64,000 bases of DNA, taken from Pontibacter deserti (GTDB lineage Bacteria; Bacteroidota; Bacteroidia; Cytophagales; Hymenobacteraceae). The notes below the pieces were generated by a model. It ran no database searches, was not told the origin of the DNA, and was given only the letters and a program-made list of their open reading frames with translations. Both the position numbers and the translations under genes were made by a program. Below, piece after piece: positions 1-8,232 of the stretch; the stretch's first letter is position 1, and each line of letters begins with the position of its first letter. Location of the stretch: positions 2,356,001 to 2,420,000 of the forward strand of contig NZ_JALPRS010000001.1 in NCBI RefSeq assembly GCF_023630255.1, read 5' to 3'.

Positions 1-201
1 AAACAAACGCAGCATGTGCTCACGCTCTTCATCAGACTGCTCTTTAAAGTAGCCAGCGCTAAAATCAAAGCCGTTACGGTCGCACCACGCACTCATGGCC
101 AGGTACATGGCCGATGCGTCTGCTTCCATTTTTATCTGCTCGTTCAGCACTTTCTCAATTTCTTCTGTAAGGGATGTTCTTAGTCTCAGTAGGTCCTTCA
201 T
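1..201 (-). CDS. ferritin (partial, 5' end only)
   Basis: Iron-storage ferritin of the bacterial non-haem FtnA type, which oxidises Fe(II) at a di-iron centre and stores the mineral in a 24-subunit cytosolic shell. I translated the 67 codons present. They begin MKDLLRLRTS and include EQIKMEADASAMYLAMSAWC, matching helix A of FtnA, and EEREHM, the ferroxidase Glu/His of helix B. The gene runs off the left edge of the window, so about 60% of the usual 165-175 residues is missing here. The ATG at 199-201 is the first possible start. Family assignment is confident from the helix A/B pattern. Confidence 0.9.
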   Translation of the reverse strand, partial: MKDLLRLRTSLTEEIEKVLNEQIKMEADASAMYLAMSAWCDRNGFDFSAGYFKEQSDEEREHMLRLF

Positions 202-330
202 AAAGTATAGGCTTGGTTATAATGTTGGATGTTTTCAGGTATAAAACATCTTTTATTCATACTTAATTTAAAGGATTATGTTCTGATTTAGAAGCCCCTG
301 CGGCAAATATGGAAGCAGTCTAAATAAAAA

Positions 331-353
331 AAGCACAGGTACTGCCTGTGCTT
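331..353 (-). terminator. intrinsic terminator
   Basis: A 9-bp stem AAGCACAGG / CCTGTGCTT with a 5-nt loop, followed on the minus strand by a run of T residues. It lies just past the stop codon of the minus-strand gene at 378-761. Confidence 0.8.
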
Positions 354-377
354 ATAAGTATATGTGTTTAACTTATG

Positions 378-761
378 TTATGCTACCTGCGCCTTCAGGC
401 ATTCGTGGAGCATACTGTTCAGTTCAAGGGCAAATTTAGCGCCTCCCAACAGCTCTTTAAAAGTATAGATCTCAGGTAAGGTCAGTACATATAGTTTGTC
501 ACATCCACAGACCGTTACCAGTTCATAATCGGAGCAGCGCTGAGTATTAACAGCCATATTACTAAGATCAATACTGTCTACTGCTTTTTTCAGACGAAGA
601 AAAGTCTCTACTCTTAGCTCAGTTACTGATCCTGCAAAATCAATTATTAAGCGGTTGCGCTTGTTGCACTGGTATACAACACCTGCTTCAGTTGTAAAAA
701 CTTCGTGCATGGCAGCGGAAATCTGCGTCTTCTCTCCTAACTTCACTTGCGGCTGATTCAT
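378..761 (-). CDS. small conserved protein, possibly DUF6686-like
   Basis: A 127-residue protein without signal peptide or membrane segment, so probably cytosolic. The middle part has a short Cys-containing strand (VVYQCNKRNRLIIDFAG) followed by a helix-rich region. This recalls the small Bacteroidetes family DUF6686, whose function is unknown, but the match is from memory and weak. Cysteines occur at about residues 32, 76, 85 and 87 (the last two as CGC) and near the C-terminus. It is a single-gene unit with its own promoter (769-800) and terminator (331-353). The -7 box lies only 7 nt before the ATG, so the mRNA may be leaderless. Confidence 0.6.
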   Translation of the reverse strand: MNQPQVKLGEKTQISAAMHEVFTTEAGVVYQCNKRNRLIIDFAGSVTELRVETFLRLKKAVDSIDLSNMAVNTQRCSDYELVTVCGCDKLYVLTLPEIYTFKELLGGAKFALELNSMLHECLKAQVA

Positions 762-768
762 ATTGATA

Positions 769-800
769 CAAATGTAAAGCCTATTTAGAATAAGTCCAAA
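769..800 (-). promoter_or_regulatory. Bacteroidetes-type promoter
   Basis: On the minus strand TTTG (797-800) is followed after 20 bp by TACATTTG (769-776), which fits the phylum's primary sigma factor consensus TTTG-N19-TAnnTTTG. It points at the gene starting at 761. The start codon is so close that the transcript would have almost no leader. Confidence 0.6.
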
Positions 801-831
801 TAAATTTAACTGATCTTTATCACCATATTAT

Positions 832-1203
832 ATGCAGACAATAGAGAAGATTAACCTTGCCGATAAGTTTAAGCAGATAGCTGATTTCTGGAACCCGCGT
901 ATTGCAGGTGAGTTAAACGGACAGCAGGTAAAGCTGGCAAAATTTAAAGGTGAGTTCGATTGGCACCACCACGAGCACGAGGATGAATTTTTTCTGGTAG
1001 TTAGCGGCAGTTTTGAAATGCACCTGCGGGATAAAGTCATTACCCTGAATCCGGGCGAATTTATTGTTGTACCTCGTGGCGTTGAGCATAAACCTGTTGC
1101 ACCCGTTGAGGCAGAAGTACTTTTGTTTGAGCCTGCCACAACTATAAACACCGGCAACCTGCAAAACAGCGACCGCACCCGGCTTAATTTGGAGAGGTTG
1201 TAG
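832..1203 (+). CDS. cupin-domain protein
   Basis: A 123-residue single-domain cupin, a small beta-barrel that usually binds one metal ion. Motif 1 is visible as WHHHEHEDEFFLVVSG at about residues 44-59, with the His/Glu ligands. Motif 2 is PGEFIVVPRGVEHKP at about 75-89, with the last His ligand. There is no signal peptide, so it is cytosolic. Similar stand-alone cupins are often annotated as mannose-6-phosphate isomerase-like, but the substrate cannot be told from sequence. It is divergent from the gene at 378-761, sharing a roughly 70-bp gap, and is followed by the mosaic repeat block. The ATG at 832 gives a normal N-terminus for the family. Confidence 0.85.
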   Translation: MQTIEKINLADKFKQIADFWNPRIAGELNGQQVKLAKFKGEFDWHHHEHEDEFFLVVSGSFEMHLRDKVITLNPGEFIVVPRGVEHKPVAPVEAEVLLFEPATTINTGNLQNSDRTRLNLERL

Positions 1204-1214
1204 TTTTAATGTTG

Positions 1215-1860
1215 GCGTTTACCTCACCCCTCTCCTTTTAAAGAGGGCTCCTAGCCCCAAAACAGGAGAGGGAGTTTAATCCCATCCAAGGAAACTCCCT
1301 CCTTGAGGAGGGTAGGGAGGTGTTTTTATAGTAGCCGTTGTCCAACCCCTCCTTATCTAAGGCGGGGAGCTTTTCTGCTACAGCTATAGTTATGCGGCCA
1401 TAGTTTTATAGCTGCTGTTTTGACACCCCTATAGTCCCCTCAAGGGGACAATAATGTTTTTGCTATACTTTCACCTATAGTTTTATAGGTACAGTACATG
1501 AGCGGACAGGTCGCGACCTGTCCCTACGGAACTATGATCACGAGCAAAGCTATGCAACTATAACTTCCCCTCTAACTATAGTTAACTATCAAACTGATAT
1601 CAGTCTTCGGGTTGAGCGCCTTGTAGATTTCCGGTGCCGGCAAGGCATTGCGAGGAAACGAGCAAAGGGAATGTACACCGCGCGATGCCCGAAGACGAGG
1701 CTCCGCGGCCGTGAGCGCACCAAAGCCAACTATAAAACTGTAGGCAAGTAAAGCTCCCAGAAATAGAGGCAGCTATGGAGGGATAGCTTATTACAAGATG
1801 CTAGTAACGTCAACTATAGGATACATAAGATCCCTCGGCTAACGCTCGGGGTGACAAATA
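1215..1860. repeat. mosaic dispersed repeat block A
   Basis: A noncoding stretch of about 650 bp made of short modules that recur at 50200-50990 (inverted) and 57150-57545. Directly seen: 1476-1498 is identical to the reverse complement of 50614-50636, and 1423-1450 (28 bp) is identical to 57424-57451. Around these, colinear similarity runs from about 1340 to 1735 against the reverse complement of about 50380-50690. It includes a perfect 20-bp palindrome at 1504-1523 (GGACAGGTCGCGACCTGTCC) and the AACTATAGTT palindrome at 1574-1583. The end (about 1830-1856) resembles an intergenic snippet with CTCGGCTAACGCTCGGGGTG. No open frame here looks coding. Confidence 0.75.
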
Positions 1861-1870
1861 AGACTTATGC

Positions 1871-2914
1871 TTAACCAACAGCAACATTAGGAGCTTTTAC
1901 AAGAATAGTTTTCAAATTTAGCCTTACCAGATCCCCCATGCATTTACACTTCAGGAACTCGTCTGATTTATGATGTTCTGCCAATTCCTTTTTTAGCTGT
2001 TCTACTTTTTCCGGAGTAGAGATCGTGTCTTTGCGCATGCAGTCGATCAGGTCTTTGAGGCGGTAACGCGCGGATTTGAGGCGGCGGAACATGAGGGTAC
2101 GTTCCTCGTTCTGGTACTGCTTTACGGTTTCGGGCTTCAGCAACTTAAGCACCAGGTCCACAATCACGTTATTGTCTTTAAAGAACTGTGGCAGGTACAT
2201 GGTCTTTTTGCCTTCATAGCTCTGCTGGTCGAAGTCGATGGGGCGCACGCGGTATTGCTCGTCTTCAAAATCAGGAGTAATATCTACCACATAGTTGTAT
2301 GAACGCATATCGCCGAGCAGACGCACAAAGCAGCGTTCGTTAAACTTTACAAACTCTTTGGCAATACGCACCTTATTACTGCCGGGCCTGTCCACAAATT
2401 CTTTAATAAAAATATCACCAGGTATACCGGCAATGTGTTCTTCAATTAAAGTATCACCATCAACTAAATAATTAATGCGGCTTGGAGATAAAATGTGCTC
2501 TAACTCCAGACCATAGATACGCGATGCATCGGCGCGCTTTACATAAAAATAGTCGTAGTTGTCGTTCAGCTGGTTCATGATCTGCACCCTGAAAGGATTG
2601 GAATTACCAAAGGTGCAGTAATCAATCCTGGACACATACAAATGCTCCATCACCGACATATCTCCGTCTGTTTTAAGTAAGGCGTAGATCATGGTCAGGC
2701 CATGGTTCAGCTCGTCCTGCGACTGTTGCTCATACATCACCGTTTCCCAAAGCGTATCAACTCCTTTTTTATCGAAGTATGGGAAAGAATCAGAATAATG
2801 CAGCAGGTCCTCGTACTTTACAGGCAGTTTAGTGTCGCGGCCATAATGGTGCAGGTACTTGCGCAGCCCATCCGATATAGGGTAAAAAAACTTCTTTTTG
2901 GAGATGGTATTCAC
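1871..2914 (-). CDS. conserved protein of unknown function, kinase-like motif
   Basis: A 347-residue soluble protein I cannot assign to a named family. At about residues 199-235 it reads RLLGDMRSYNYVVD, then, after an acidic insertion, RPIDFDQQ. This spacing of Asp...Asn...DFD recalls the catalytic loop and metal-binding motif of the protein-kinase-like fold (aminoglycoside phosphotransferase and HipA relatives). Upstream, LIEEHIAGIPGDIFIKEF could be the hinge/lobe region. The C-terminus is helical and charged, with a CKC pair near residue 324. It stands alone: repeat block A lies downstream and an AT-rich inverted-repeat gap upstream. Kinase activity is inference only; it may be a degenerate or unrelated fold. 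Confidence 0.6.
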   Translation of the reverse strand: MNTISKKKFFYPISDGLRKYLHHYGRDTKLPVKYEDLLHYSDSFPYFDKKGVDTLWETVMYEQQSQDELNHGLTMIYALLKTDGDMSVMEHLYVSRIDYCTFGNSNPFRVQIMNQLNDNYDYFYVKRADASRIYGLELEHILSPSRINYLVDGDTLIEEHIAGIPGDIFIKEFVDRPGSNKVRIAKEFVKFNERCFVRLLGDMRSYNYVVDITPDFEDEQYRVRPIDFDQQSYEGKKTMYLPQFFKDNNVIVDLVLKLLKPETVKQYQNEERTLMFRRLKSARYRLKDLIDCMRKDTISTPEKVEQLKKELAEHHKSDEFLKCKCMGDLVRLNLKTILVKAPNVAVG

Positions 2915-2918
2915 GGGT

Positions 2919-3079
2919 GAATTATGAATTAAGAATTACGAATTATGAATGAGAACTTGTGCAGGAAACTATACTTTAGAACACCAGCTAAAGTTTTATA
3001 CTTAATGTACTAAGCCCTTCTAGACCTAAACCGTTGTTTACCCTAATTTCTAATTTTTAATTTCTAATTCATAATTATA
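2919..3079. repeat. AT-rich inverted repeat pair
   Basis: Short tandem units of the type GAATTA(T/C)GAATTA at 2919-2953 face inverted copies at 3042-3079 (TAATTTCTAATTTTTAATTT). Together they span the whole gap between two minus-strand genes. Similar pairs occur at 22754-22836, 25752-25972 and 31041-31141. Confidence 0.55.
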
Positions 3080-3083
3080 GAAG

Positions 3084-3809
3084 CTATGCTTCCAGCAGGT
3101 TGTTCTTGCCTAGTATCTGCAGCACTTCATTTTTATAAAGCCGGCCAATAGGAATTTCGTTTTTACCAAGGTCTACAGCGGTGGCCGAGAAAGCCTGTAC
3201 TTTATCTAAAGCGATGATGAAAGAACGGTGGATGCGCAGGAATTTATCGGCAGGTAACTTCTCTTCCAGAAAACTGATCTTCTGATACGAGATGATCTCT
3301 TTTGTTTCTGTCTTTACCCGGATGTAGTCTTTCAGGCTTTCGATGTACAGAATATCTGCCAGCATCACCTTCACCATTTTTTTATCGGATTTCAGGTAAA
3401 TGAAGGCTTCTTTATAATCTGGCTCAAAGGCATTTATACTTGCAGGCGACTTTGTTTCCTGTGGTGTTACTTTAGCAATTGCTTTCAGGAAGCGGTCGAA
3501 GGAAATGGGCTTCAGAAGATAATCTACAGCGTTCAGTTCGTAGCCTTCTACAGCGTAATCGCGGTAGGCGGTGGTAAAAATTACTTTAGGAGGGTTTGCC
3601 AGCGACTTCAGAAAATCTATACCTGTAAGCTTCGGCATCTGGATATCTAGGAACATGACATCTACCTGTTCGGTTTGCAGGCAGTTATAGGCTTCCACTG
3701 CATTGTTGCAGCGACACACCAGTTCCAGGTTATCTACCCTGCTAATGTATGTTTCCAGTACGTCCAGTGCCAGTGGCTCATCGTCTACTATCAGGCATCT
3801 AATCTTCAT
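3084..3809 (-). CDS. LytTR-family response regulator
   Basis: A 241-residue DNA-binding response regulator. The N-terminal receiver domain (about 1-120) has the acidic pair D9/D10, the phospho-acceptor D55 in FLDIQMPK, Thr79/80 and Lys100 in DYLLKP. The C-terminal LytTR domain (about 138-235) contains the typical YIESLKDYIRV and FLRIHRSFI segments, which contact DNA through beta-strand loops. It overlaps the sensor kinase gene by 11 bp and follows it in the same direction, so the two are co-transcribed and form a LytS/LytR-type pair. In Bacteroidetes such pairs lie beside many kinds of genes, and the target cannot be told from here. Confidence 0.95.
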   Translation of the reverse strand: MKIRCLIVDDEPLALDVLETYISRVDNLELVCRCNNAVEAYNCLQTEQVDVMFLDIQMPKLTGIDFLKSLANPPKVIFTTAYRDYAVEGYELNAVDYLLKPISFDRFLKAIAKVTPQETKSPASINAFEPDYKEAFIYLKSDKKMVKVMLADILYIESLKDYIRVKTETKEIISYQKISFLEEKLPADKFLRIHRSFIIALDKVQAFSATAVDLGKNEIPIGRLYKNEVLQILGKNNLLEA

Positions 3810-4920
3810 GGGTTCTATCGCTAAGGTCTAACTCCAGGTGCACAGCGTATACATCCGGCTCGTCTTCAATCTCTAAACTATAAGCATCTTTGTACAGTAG
3901 CTCCAGGCGGCGTCGCACATTTTTAAGACCAATTCCGGAAGCCATTTCGCGGTCAGAGCGGTCTTGTTTCTCGCCACACTTACAGTTTTCTACGCGCAGG
4001 CTCAGGTTTCTGTCCTGTACTTTTATATCTATGCGCACCCATGCATTTTCTGTTTCGGTGCTCACACCATGTTTAAAGGCATTCTCTACGAACGGTAACA
4101 GCATCATGGGCGCAATGGTTTTTCCAAGTATAGTTCCGGCCTCGGTAAAGCTAATGTCTACCCGGTTACCGTACCGGATGCGTTCCAGGTCTATATAGTT
4201 GCGGATATAGTTTAATTCTTTCTCCAGGGGCACTTTGGCAGCATTAGCATCATATAGCATATAGTCCATCAGACCAGAAAGCTTTAGTACCATCTCAGGG
4301 GCATTATCTGACTTTTTGAGTGTGAGGGAATAAAGACTGTTGAGCGTGTTGAACAGGAAGTGCGGGTGAATCTGGCCTTTCAGAAATTTAAGCTCTGCCT
4401 CAAGTTTATCCTGCGACAGCGTGCGTGCCGACTGCTGGTGCTGGTACCAGTTACGGAGCAAAACTATAGTTGCTGAAATAGCTACCAGGTAATTTATGTT
4501 CACAATGTTCTTCACAAAGCGGTATAGCGTCAGGTTATCCTGGGTGCAGGTGGTTGGGCATATCAGCGGATGAATAAGCAAAGGCAGCAGTACGTACTGC
4601 ATCAGTCCGGCAATGGCGCCGGTAAGTAGCAGCAGGTAAACAAAGAACTCAAGATAACGCCTGGTGAGCAAAAACTTCGGCATCAGGTAATACATGTTAA
4701 AGTATACCAGCGCCATTTTAAACGGAAGCTCCACCAGCTCCACCATAAAGGCATTGTAATAATCATCGATGTAGCTACCGTACAGTAACCCGAAAAATAC
4801 CACGTAGCACACCCAGAAGGACAGGTGCTGCAGCATCCGGTTCCGGATTATACTTCGCGGGTCAGGCAGGCTCCACGACCGGGCATCAGCTATACTTTCC
4901 GCACTTAACTTTACTTCCAT
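3799..4920 (-). CDS. LytS-type sensor histidine kinase
   Basis: Membrane sensor kinase of the His_kinase (PF06580) group. From the ATG at 4918-4920 it is 373 residues; a GTG at 4962 would add 14, but I prefer the ATG. Four hydrophobic segments fill about residues 30-155. The phospho-accepting His lies in QIHPHFLFNTLNSL, and the ATP-binding N-box is LLPFVENAFKHG. This is the four-helix architecture usual in Bacteroidetes, without a separate periplasmic sensor domain. It is the first gene of a two-gene operon with the LytTR regulator. A TATCTTTG box sits 4 nt before the ATG, but I find no matching -33 element. Confidence 0.93.
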   Translation of the reverse strand: MEVKLSAESIADARSWSLPDPRSIIRNRMLQHLSFWVCYVVFFGLLYGSYIDDYYNAFMVELVELPFKMALVYFNMYYLMPKFLLTRRYLEFFVYLLLLTGAIAGLMQYVLLPLLIHPLICPTTCTQDNLTLYRFVKNIVNINYLVAISATIVLLRNWYQHQQSARTLSQDKLEAELKFLKGQIHPHFLFNTLNSLYSLTLKKSDNAPEMVLKLSGLMDYMLYDANAAKVPLEKELNYIRNYIDLERIRYGNRVDISFTEAGTILGKTIAPMMLLPFVENAFKHGVSTETENAWVRIDIKVQDRNLSLRVENCKCGEKQDRSDREMASGIGLKNVRRRLELLYKDAYSLEIEDEPDVYAVHLELDLSDRTHED

Positions 4921-5188
4921 TTTACAAAGATATATTTTATCGGGCACGTCTGTACCTGGCACTCAATGCTTTTAGACGACCGGCTATACTTGTGTTACAA
5001 GCAGCCAACTATACTTGCCCAACAGCTTTTACTGTAAAAAGATTTAATCCACGATAATGAGCAGAGCAGCGTTTTGTATTTAAAATGAGCAGGTACCTAA
5101 AGTAACTCCGGCATCGTAAAGCAGTGCTGTAAGCTGTTTTAGTAGCAATATATCTGATTCCCTGCCCCGACTGTTAAAACTATAAGCT

Positions 5189-6367
5189 TTGAAGTACATC
5201 ACCAAAGCCATCTGGATCTTATCTGTTGTTAGCCTGCTAACCGATACGGCCAGCGAAATGCTGTACCCTGTTATGCCTATCTACCTTAAAAAAATTGGTT
5301 TTTCGGTGCTGCTGATAGGTGTGTTGGAAGGTATAGCAGAAGCAACTGCCGGCCTCAGCAAAGGCTACTTCGGAAAGCTTTCGGACGTTACCGGAAGGCG
5401 GGTACCTTTTGTGCAGTTGGGCTATACTTTAAGTGCTGTTTCCAAACCCATGCTGGCCCTGCTTACTTACCCGCTCTGGATCTTTTTTGCCCGCACCCTC
5501 GACCGCTTTGGCAAGGGCATACGCACCGGTGCCCGTGATGCTATACTTTCTGATGAAGCCACACCAGCTACCAAAGGCAAAGTATTCGGATTTCATAGAG
5601 GCATGGATACGTTGGGTGCAGTTTTAGGACCCGGTTTGGCGCTGCTCTACCTCTATTTCTATCCTGAAGATTATACAACATTATTCTACATCGCATTTAT
5701 TCCCGGTTTACTCGCTATACTGGCTTCGCTGTTATTAAAGGAGAAAGTTGCAAGCAGATCCACGTCCCAGGCCAGGCCTTCTTTCTTTTCCTTTCTTGGC
5801 TACTGGAAAGAAAGCCCACCGGAATACCGAAGGCTTGTTGCCGGACTCCTGGCATTTACCTTATTCAACAGCTCCGATGTGTTTTTGCTGCTTAAAATGA
5901 AACAGACAGGCATCTCCGACACAGCCGTTATCGGTATCTATATCTTTTATAACCTGGTGTATGCCTTATTTGCTTTTCCGGCAGGTATAGTGGCCGACAA
6001 GATCGGGCTGAAGAAGATGTTTATACTTGGCCTGGTACTTTTTGCAGGGGTATACTTTGGGGTGGCAGCACAAAATAGTTTGTATGTTTACCTGCTCCTT
6101 TTCCTGCTTTACGGCATGTATGCCGCCGCTACCGAGGGTATCTCGAAGGCCTGGATCAGCAACATTACCAGCAAACAGGATACTGCTACTGCTATCGGCA
6201 CTTATTCCGGTTTCCAGAGCATTTGCACCATGCTGGCAAGCTCACTGGCGGGTTTAATCTGGTACAACTATGGCGCTCCGGCAACTTTTATACTTACCGG
6301 CACAGCAACAGTACTAGTCATTTTATACTTGCTGTTGATTGTTAGGCCTGCGCCAGCAACAGTATAG
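5189..6367 (+). CDS. MFS transporter
   Basis: A 392-residue major facilitator superfamily permease with about 12 hydrophobic segments. The loop 2-3 signature appears as GKLSDVTGRR near residues 62-71. The stretch RTLDRFGKGIRTGARDA is shared with a bacterial MFS branch often labelled drug-resistance transporter, but the substrate is unknown. The start is a TTG at 5189; no better ATG exists before the first membrane helix. The gene contains six copies of the word TATACTT (5423, 5542, 6022, 6051, 6289, 6324) in all three reading frames. It converges on rlmH with only 14 bp between them. Confidence 0.9.
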   Translation: MKYITKAIWILSVVSLLTDTASEMLYPVMPIYLKKIGFSVLLIGVLEGIAEATAGLSKGYFGKLSDVTGRRVPFVQLGYTLSAVSKPMLALLTYPLWIFFARTLDRFGKGIRTGARDAILSDEATPATKGKVFGFHRGMDTLGAVLGPGLALLYLYFYPEDYTTLFYIAFIPGLLAILASLLLKEKVASRSTSQARPSFFSFLGYWKESPPEYRRLVAGLLAFTLFNSSDVFLLLKMKQTGISDTAVIGIYIFYNLVYALFAFPAGIVADKIGLKKMFILGLVLFAGVYFGVAAQNSLYVYLLLFLLYGMYAAATEGISKAWISNITSKQDTATAIGTYSGFQSICTMLASSLAGLIWYNYGAPATFILTGTATVLVILYLLLIVRPAPATV

Positions 6368-6381
6368 CAGTAAGTATAGCT

Positions 6382-6855
6382 TTAATCGTTGTGGTACTTT
6401 TCGCCGCGCAGAATGGTGAAGCCGCGGTAAAGTTGCTCGGTAAAGAACATCCGGATCATCTGGTGCGTGAATGTCATTTTAGACAACGCCATTTTATCAT
6501 TTGCCCGCTCATACACAGCCGGCGAAAATCCGAAAGCCCCTCCTATTACAAATATCAGGTTGGTGGTAACGCTGTTCAGTTTCTTTTGCAGAAAGGTGGC
6601 AAACTCACCGGACGTAAACATCTTGCCTTTTTCATCCAGCAGAATCAGGAAATCGCCTTCCTGCACTTTCTGAAGTATAAGTTTGCCTTCTTCTTCCTTC
6701 AGTTTATCGGGGCTATACTTGCCGCCCTGCTTTATATCAGGTATAACTATAAACTCGAACGGGTGGTAATGCTTCAGTCGTTTCAGGTACTTGTCTATCC
6801 CCTCTTCCAGAAACTTTTCGTCGGTTTTGCCTATCGCTATTAACTTGATCTTCAT
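6382..6855 (-). CDS. rlmH: 23S rRNA (pseudouridine1915-N3)-methyltransferase RlmH
   Basis: SPOUT-class methyltransferase that adds a methyl group to N3 of pseudouridine 1915 in helix 69 of 23S rRNA, acting on assembled ribosomes and using S-adenosylmethionine. At 157 residues it matches the family length. The SAM-binding trefoil knot is visible as FVIGGAFGF around residues 102-110, followed by LSKMTFTHQMIRMFFTEQLYR and the conserved C-terminus ending KYHND. It starts MKIKLIAIGK, typical for the family. It is a monocistronic housekeeping gene convergent with the MFS gene. Confidence 0.97.
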   Translation of the reverse strand: MKIKLIAIGKTDEKFLEEGIDKYLKRLKHYHPFEFIVIPDIKQGGKYSPDKLKEEEGKLILQKVQEGDFLILLDEKGKMFTSGEFATFLQKKLNSVTTNLIFVIGGAFGFSPAVYERANDKMALSKMTFTHQMIRMFFTEQLYRGFTILRGEKYHND

Positions 6856-7050
6856 TGGTTGCGGCTGTTTCTGCGAAGGTCGTTCTAAAACAAGTTTTTT
6901 GCAATTATACTTGAGATGGTGACCGGGTAAAATGTATTAGTAATTTCTTATATTTGATAAGTAGGTACTCATGCTAGCCATTGTATTTGGCAAATAACAG
7001 GAGTAGGAATACTGCTATACTTTAGTTACCGCAAATATGAAATAATAAGA

Positions 7051-8151
7051 ATGAAATTAATTCTTTCAATTGTTGTGTTATTCTCCGTTTGTTTCTACTG
7101 CAAAGCCCAAACAAGTGACTTTGATTCTTTGGTTGTATCTTTTGGGACTAGAGTGGGGCCATTCTTTGAAGATAGCATTAGTGTACCTTCAATTTATAAG
7201 GGAAAAGACTTTAATATTAGTCTAGCTGATTCTTCCATTGGCTTCAAAACTAAAACAATAGTAATAAACAGTCCAAATCCAAACAGTTTGTTCCCTTTGT
7301 CCTATTCTGTTATCTATAAAGGGCATGTTATATCCTTGTTCGAGCCAGGTCATTATGCTTGCTTCAGATTATCTGACTTTTCAAGAAATAAGAACTTAGA
7401 AGCTGCATTAAACAAGCGAAAGTTTAAAGCTCATTGGTTAATTGACAATAAACTGTATGGCCTGTCTAAAGGCCGATTCTGGTATCTCAATTCATCAAAT
7501 AACTGGATTAAAACACAAAAGCTTCCACTTAAAGTCAACTCTAAATCCCATCTATATGAAAACAAGGATTACATTGTGTTTAGTGACTGTAATGGAGAAT
7601 GGGGCGGAACAGTTTATTTCTACAATCGAGAAACGAAAGAAACCTATTTTACCGAGGCAACCTGTGCTAATACTGTTACAAAAGATGAGGAAGGGTTTAA
7701 GATTCTTTCACATTTGGGTCATGAAGGGGGAAGTGCTGATCTAAAACTTGTCCCTGACCCAACTAAACTCACGAATCTGAAGAACTTAAAAACAAAAAGA
7801 ATTAACATTGAAACCAATGAATTTTCTAACTCTACAAAACATGTAGCCGAGCTCTTTGACTTCTATTGGATTCAGTTGTTTTCAAGTTTTGAGTGGGAAG
7901 ATAAAATCTTATATGTTGTTCATTGGCAGAATAGGACTTTTTTAGCTGAGATTAATGGGAATAAAGTTCTAATAGTAGACCCTCTCTTTAACAGTGATTT
8001 GTATACTCATGAGCCCATAACTAAAAAATACGCATCTGGAGAGATATTTATTAACTTAGATGATTATGGGACTGCAGTTGAAAGAGAAATCTCAATGATA
8101 CTGATTAGAGATAAAGAAATTATAAAAATCGATTGGAACAAAAAACACTAG
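7051..8151 (+). CDS. secreted protein of unknown function, AT-rich
   Basis: A 366-residue protein with a clear signal peptide (hydrophobic core LSIVVLFSVCFYC, cleavage probably after CKA), so periplasmic or secreted. I do not recognise the family. The body is rich in Tyr, Trp, Lys and Asn with short beta-type segments (YSVIYKGHVISLF, RFWYLNSSNNW, YFYNRETKETYF), which might form a beta-propeller-like fold; this is a guess. The base composition is clearly more AT-rich than its neighbours, and the gene contains none of the TATACTT/AAGTATA words that fill surrounding genes, which suggests recent acquisition. The next gene, a GNAT enzyme, shares this character. Confidence 0.7.
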   Translation: MKLILSIVVLFSVCFYCKAQTSDFDSLVVSFGTRVGPFFEDSISVPSIYKGKDFNISLADSSIGFKTKTIVINSPNPNSLFPLSYSVIYKGHVISLFEPGHYACFRLSDFSRNKNLEAALNKRKFKAHWLIDNKLYGLSKGRFWYLNSSNNWIKTQKLPLKVNSKSHLYENKDYIVFSDCNGEWGGTVYFYNRETKETYFTEATCANTVTKDEEGFKILSHLGHEGGSADLKLVPDPTKLTNLKNLKTKRINIETNEFSNSTKHVAELFDFYWIQLFSSFEWEDKILYVVHWQNRTFLAEINGNKVLIVDPLFNSDLYTHEPITKKYASGEIFINLDDYGTAVEREISMILIRDKEIIKIDWNKKH

Positions 8152-8232
8152 CGGAAACAAGACCACTTGTGCATGTGAGTACACCATATCAAGGATGTTA
8201 ATAACAATTCCTCAATTTCCCACTCTAAAAGC

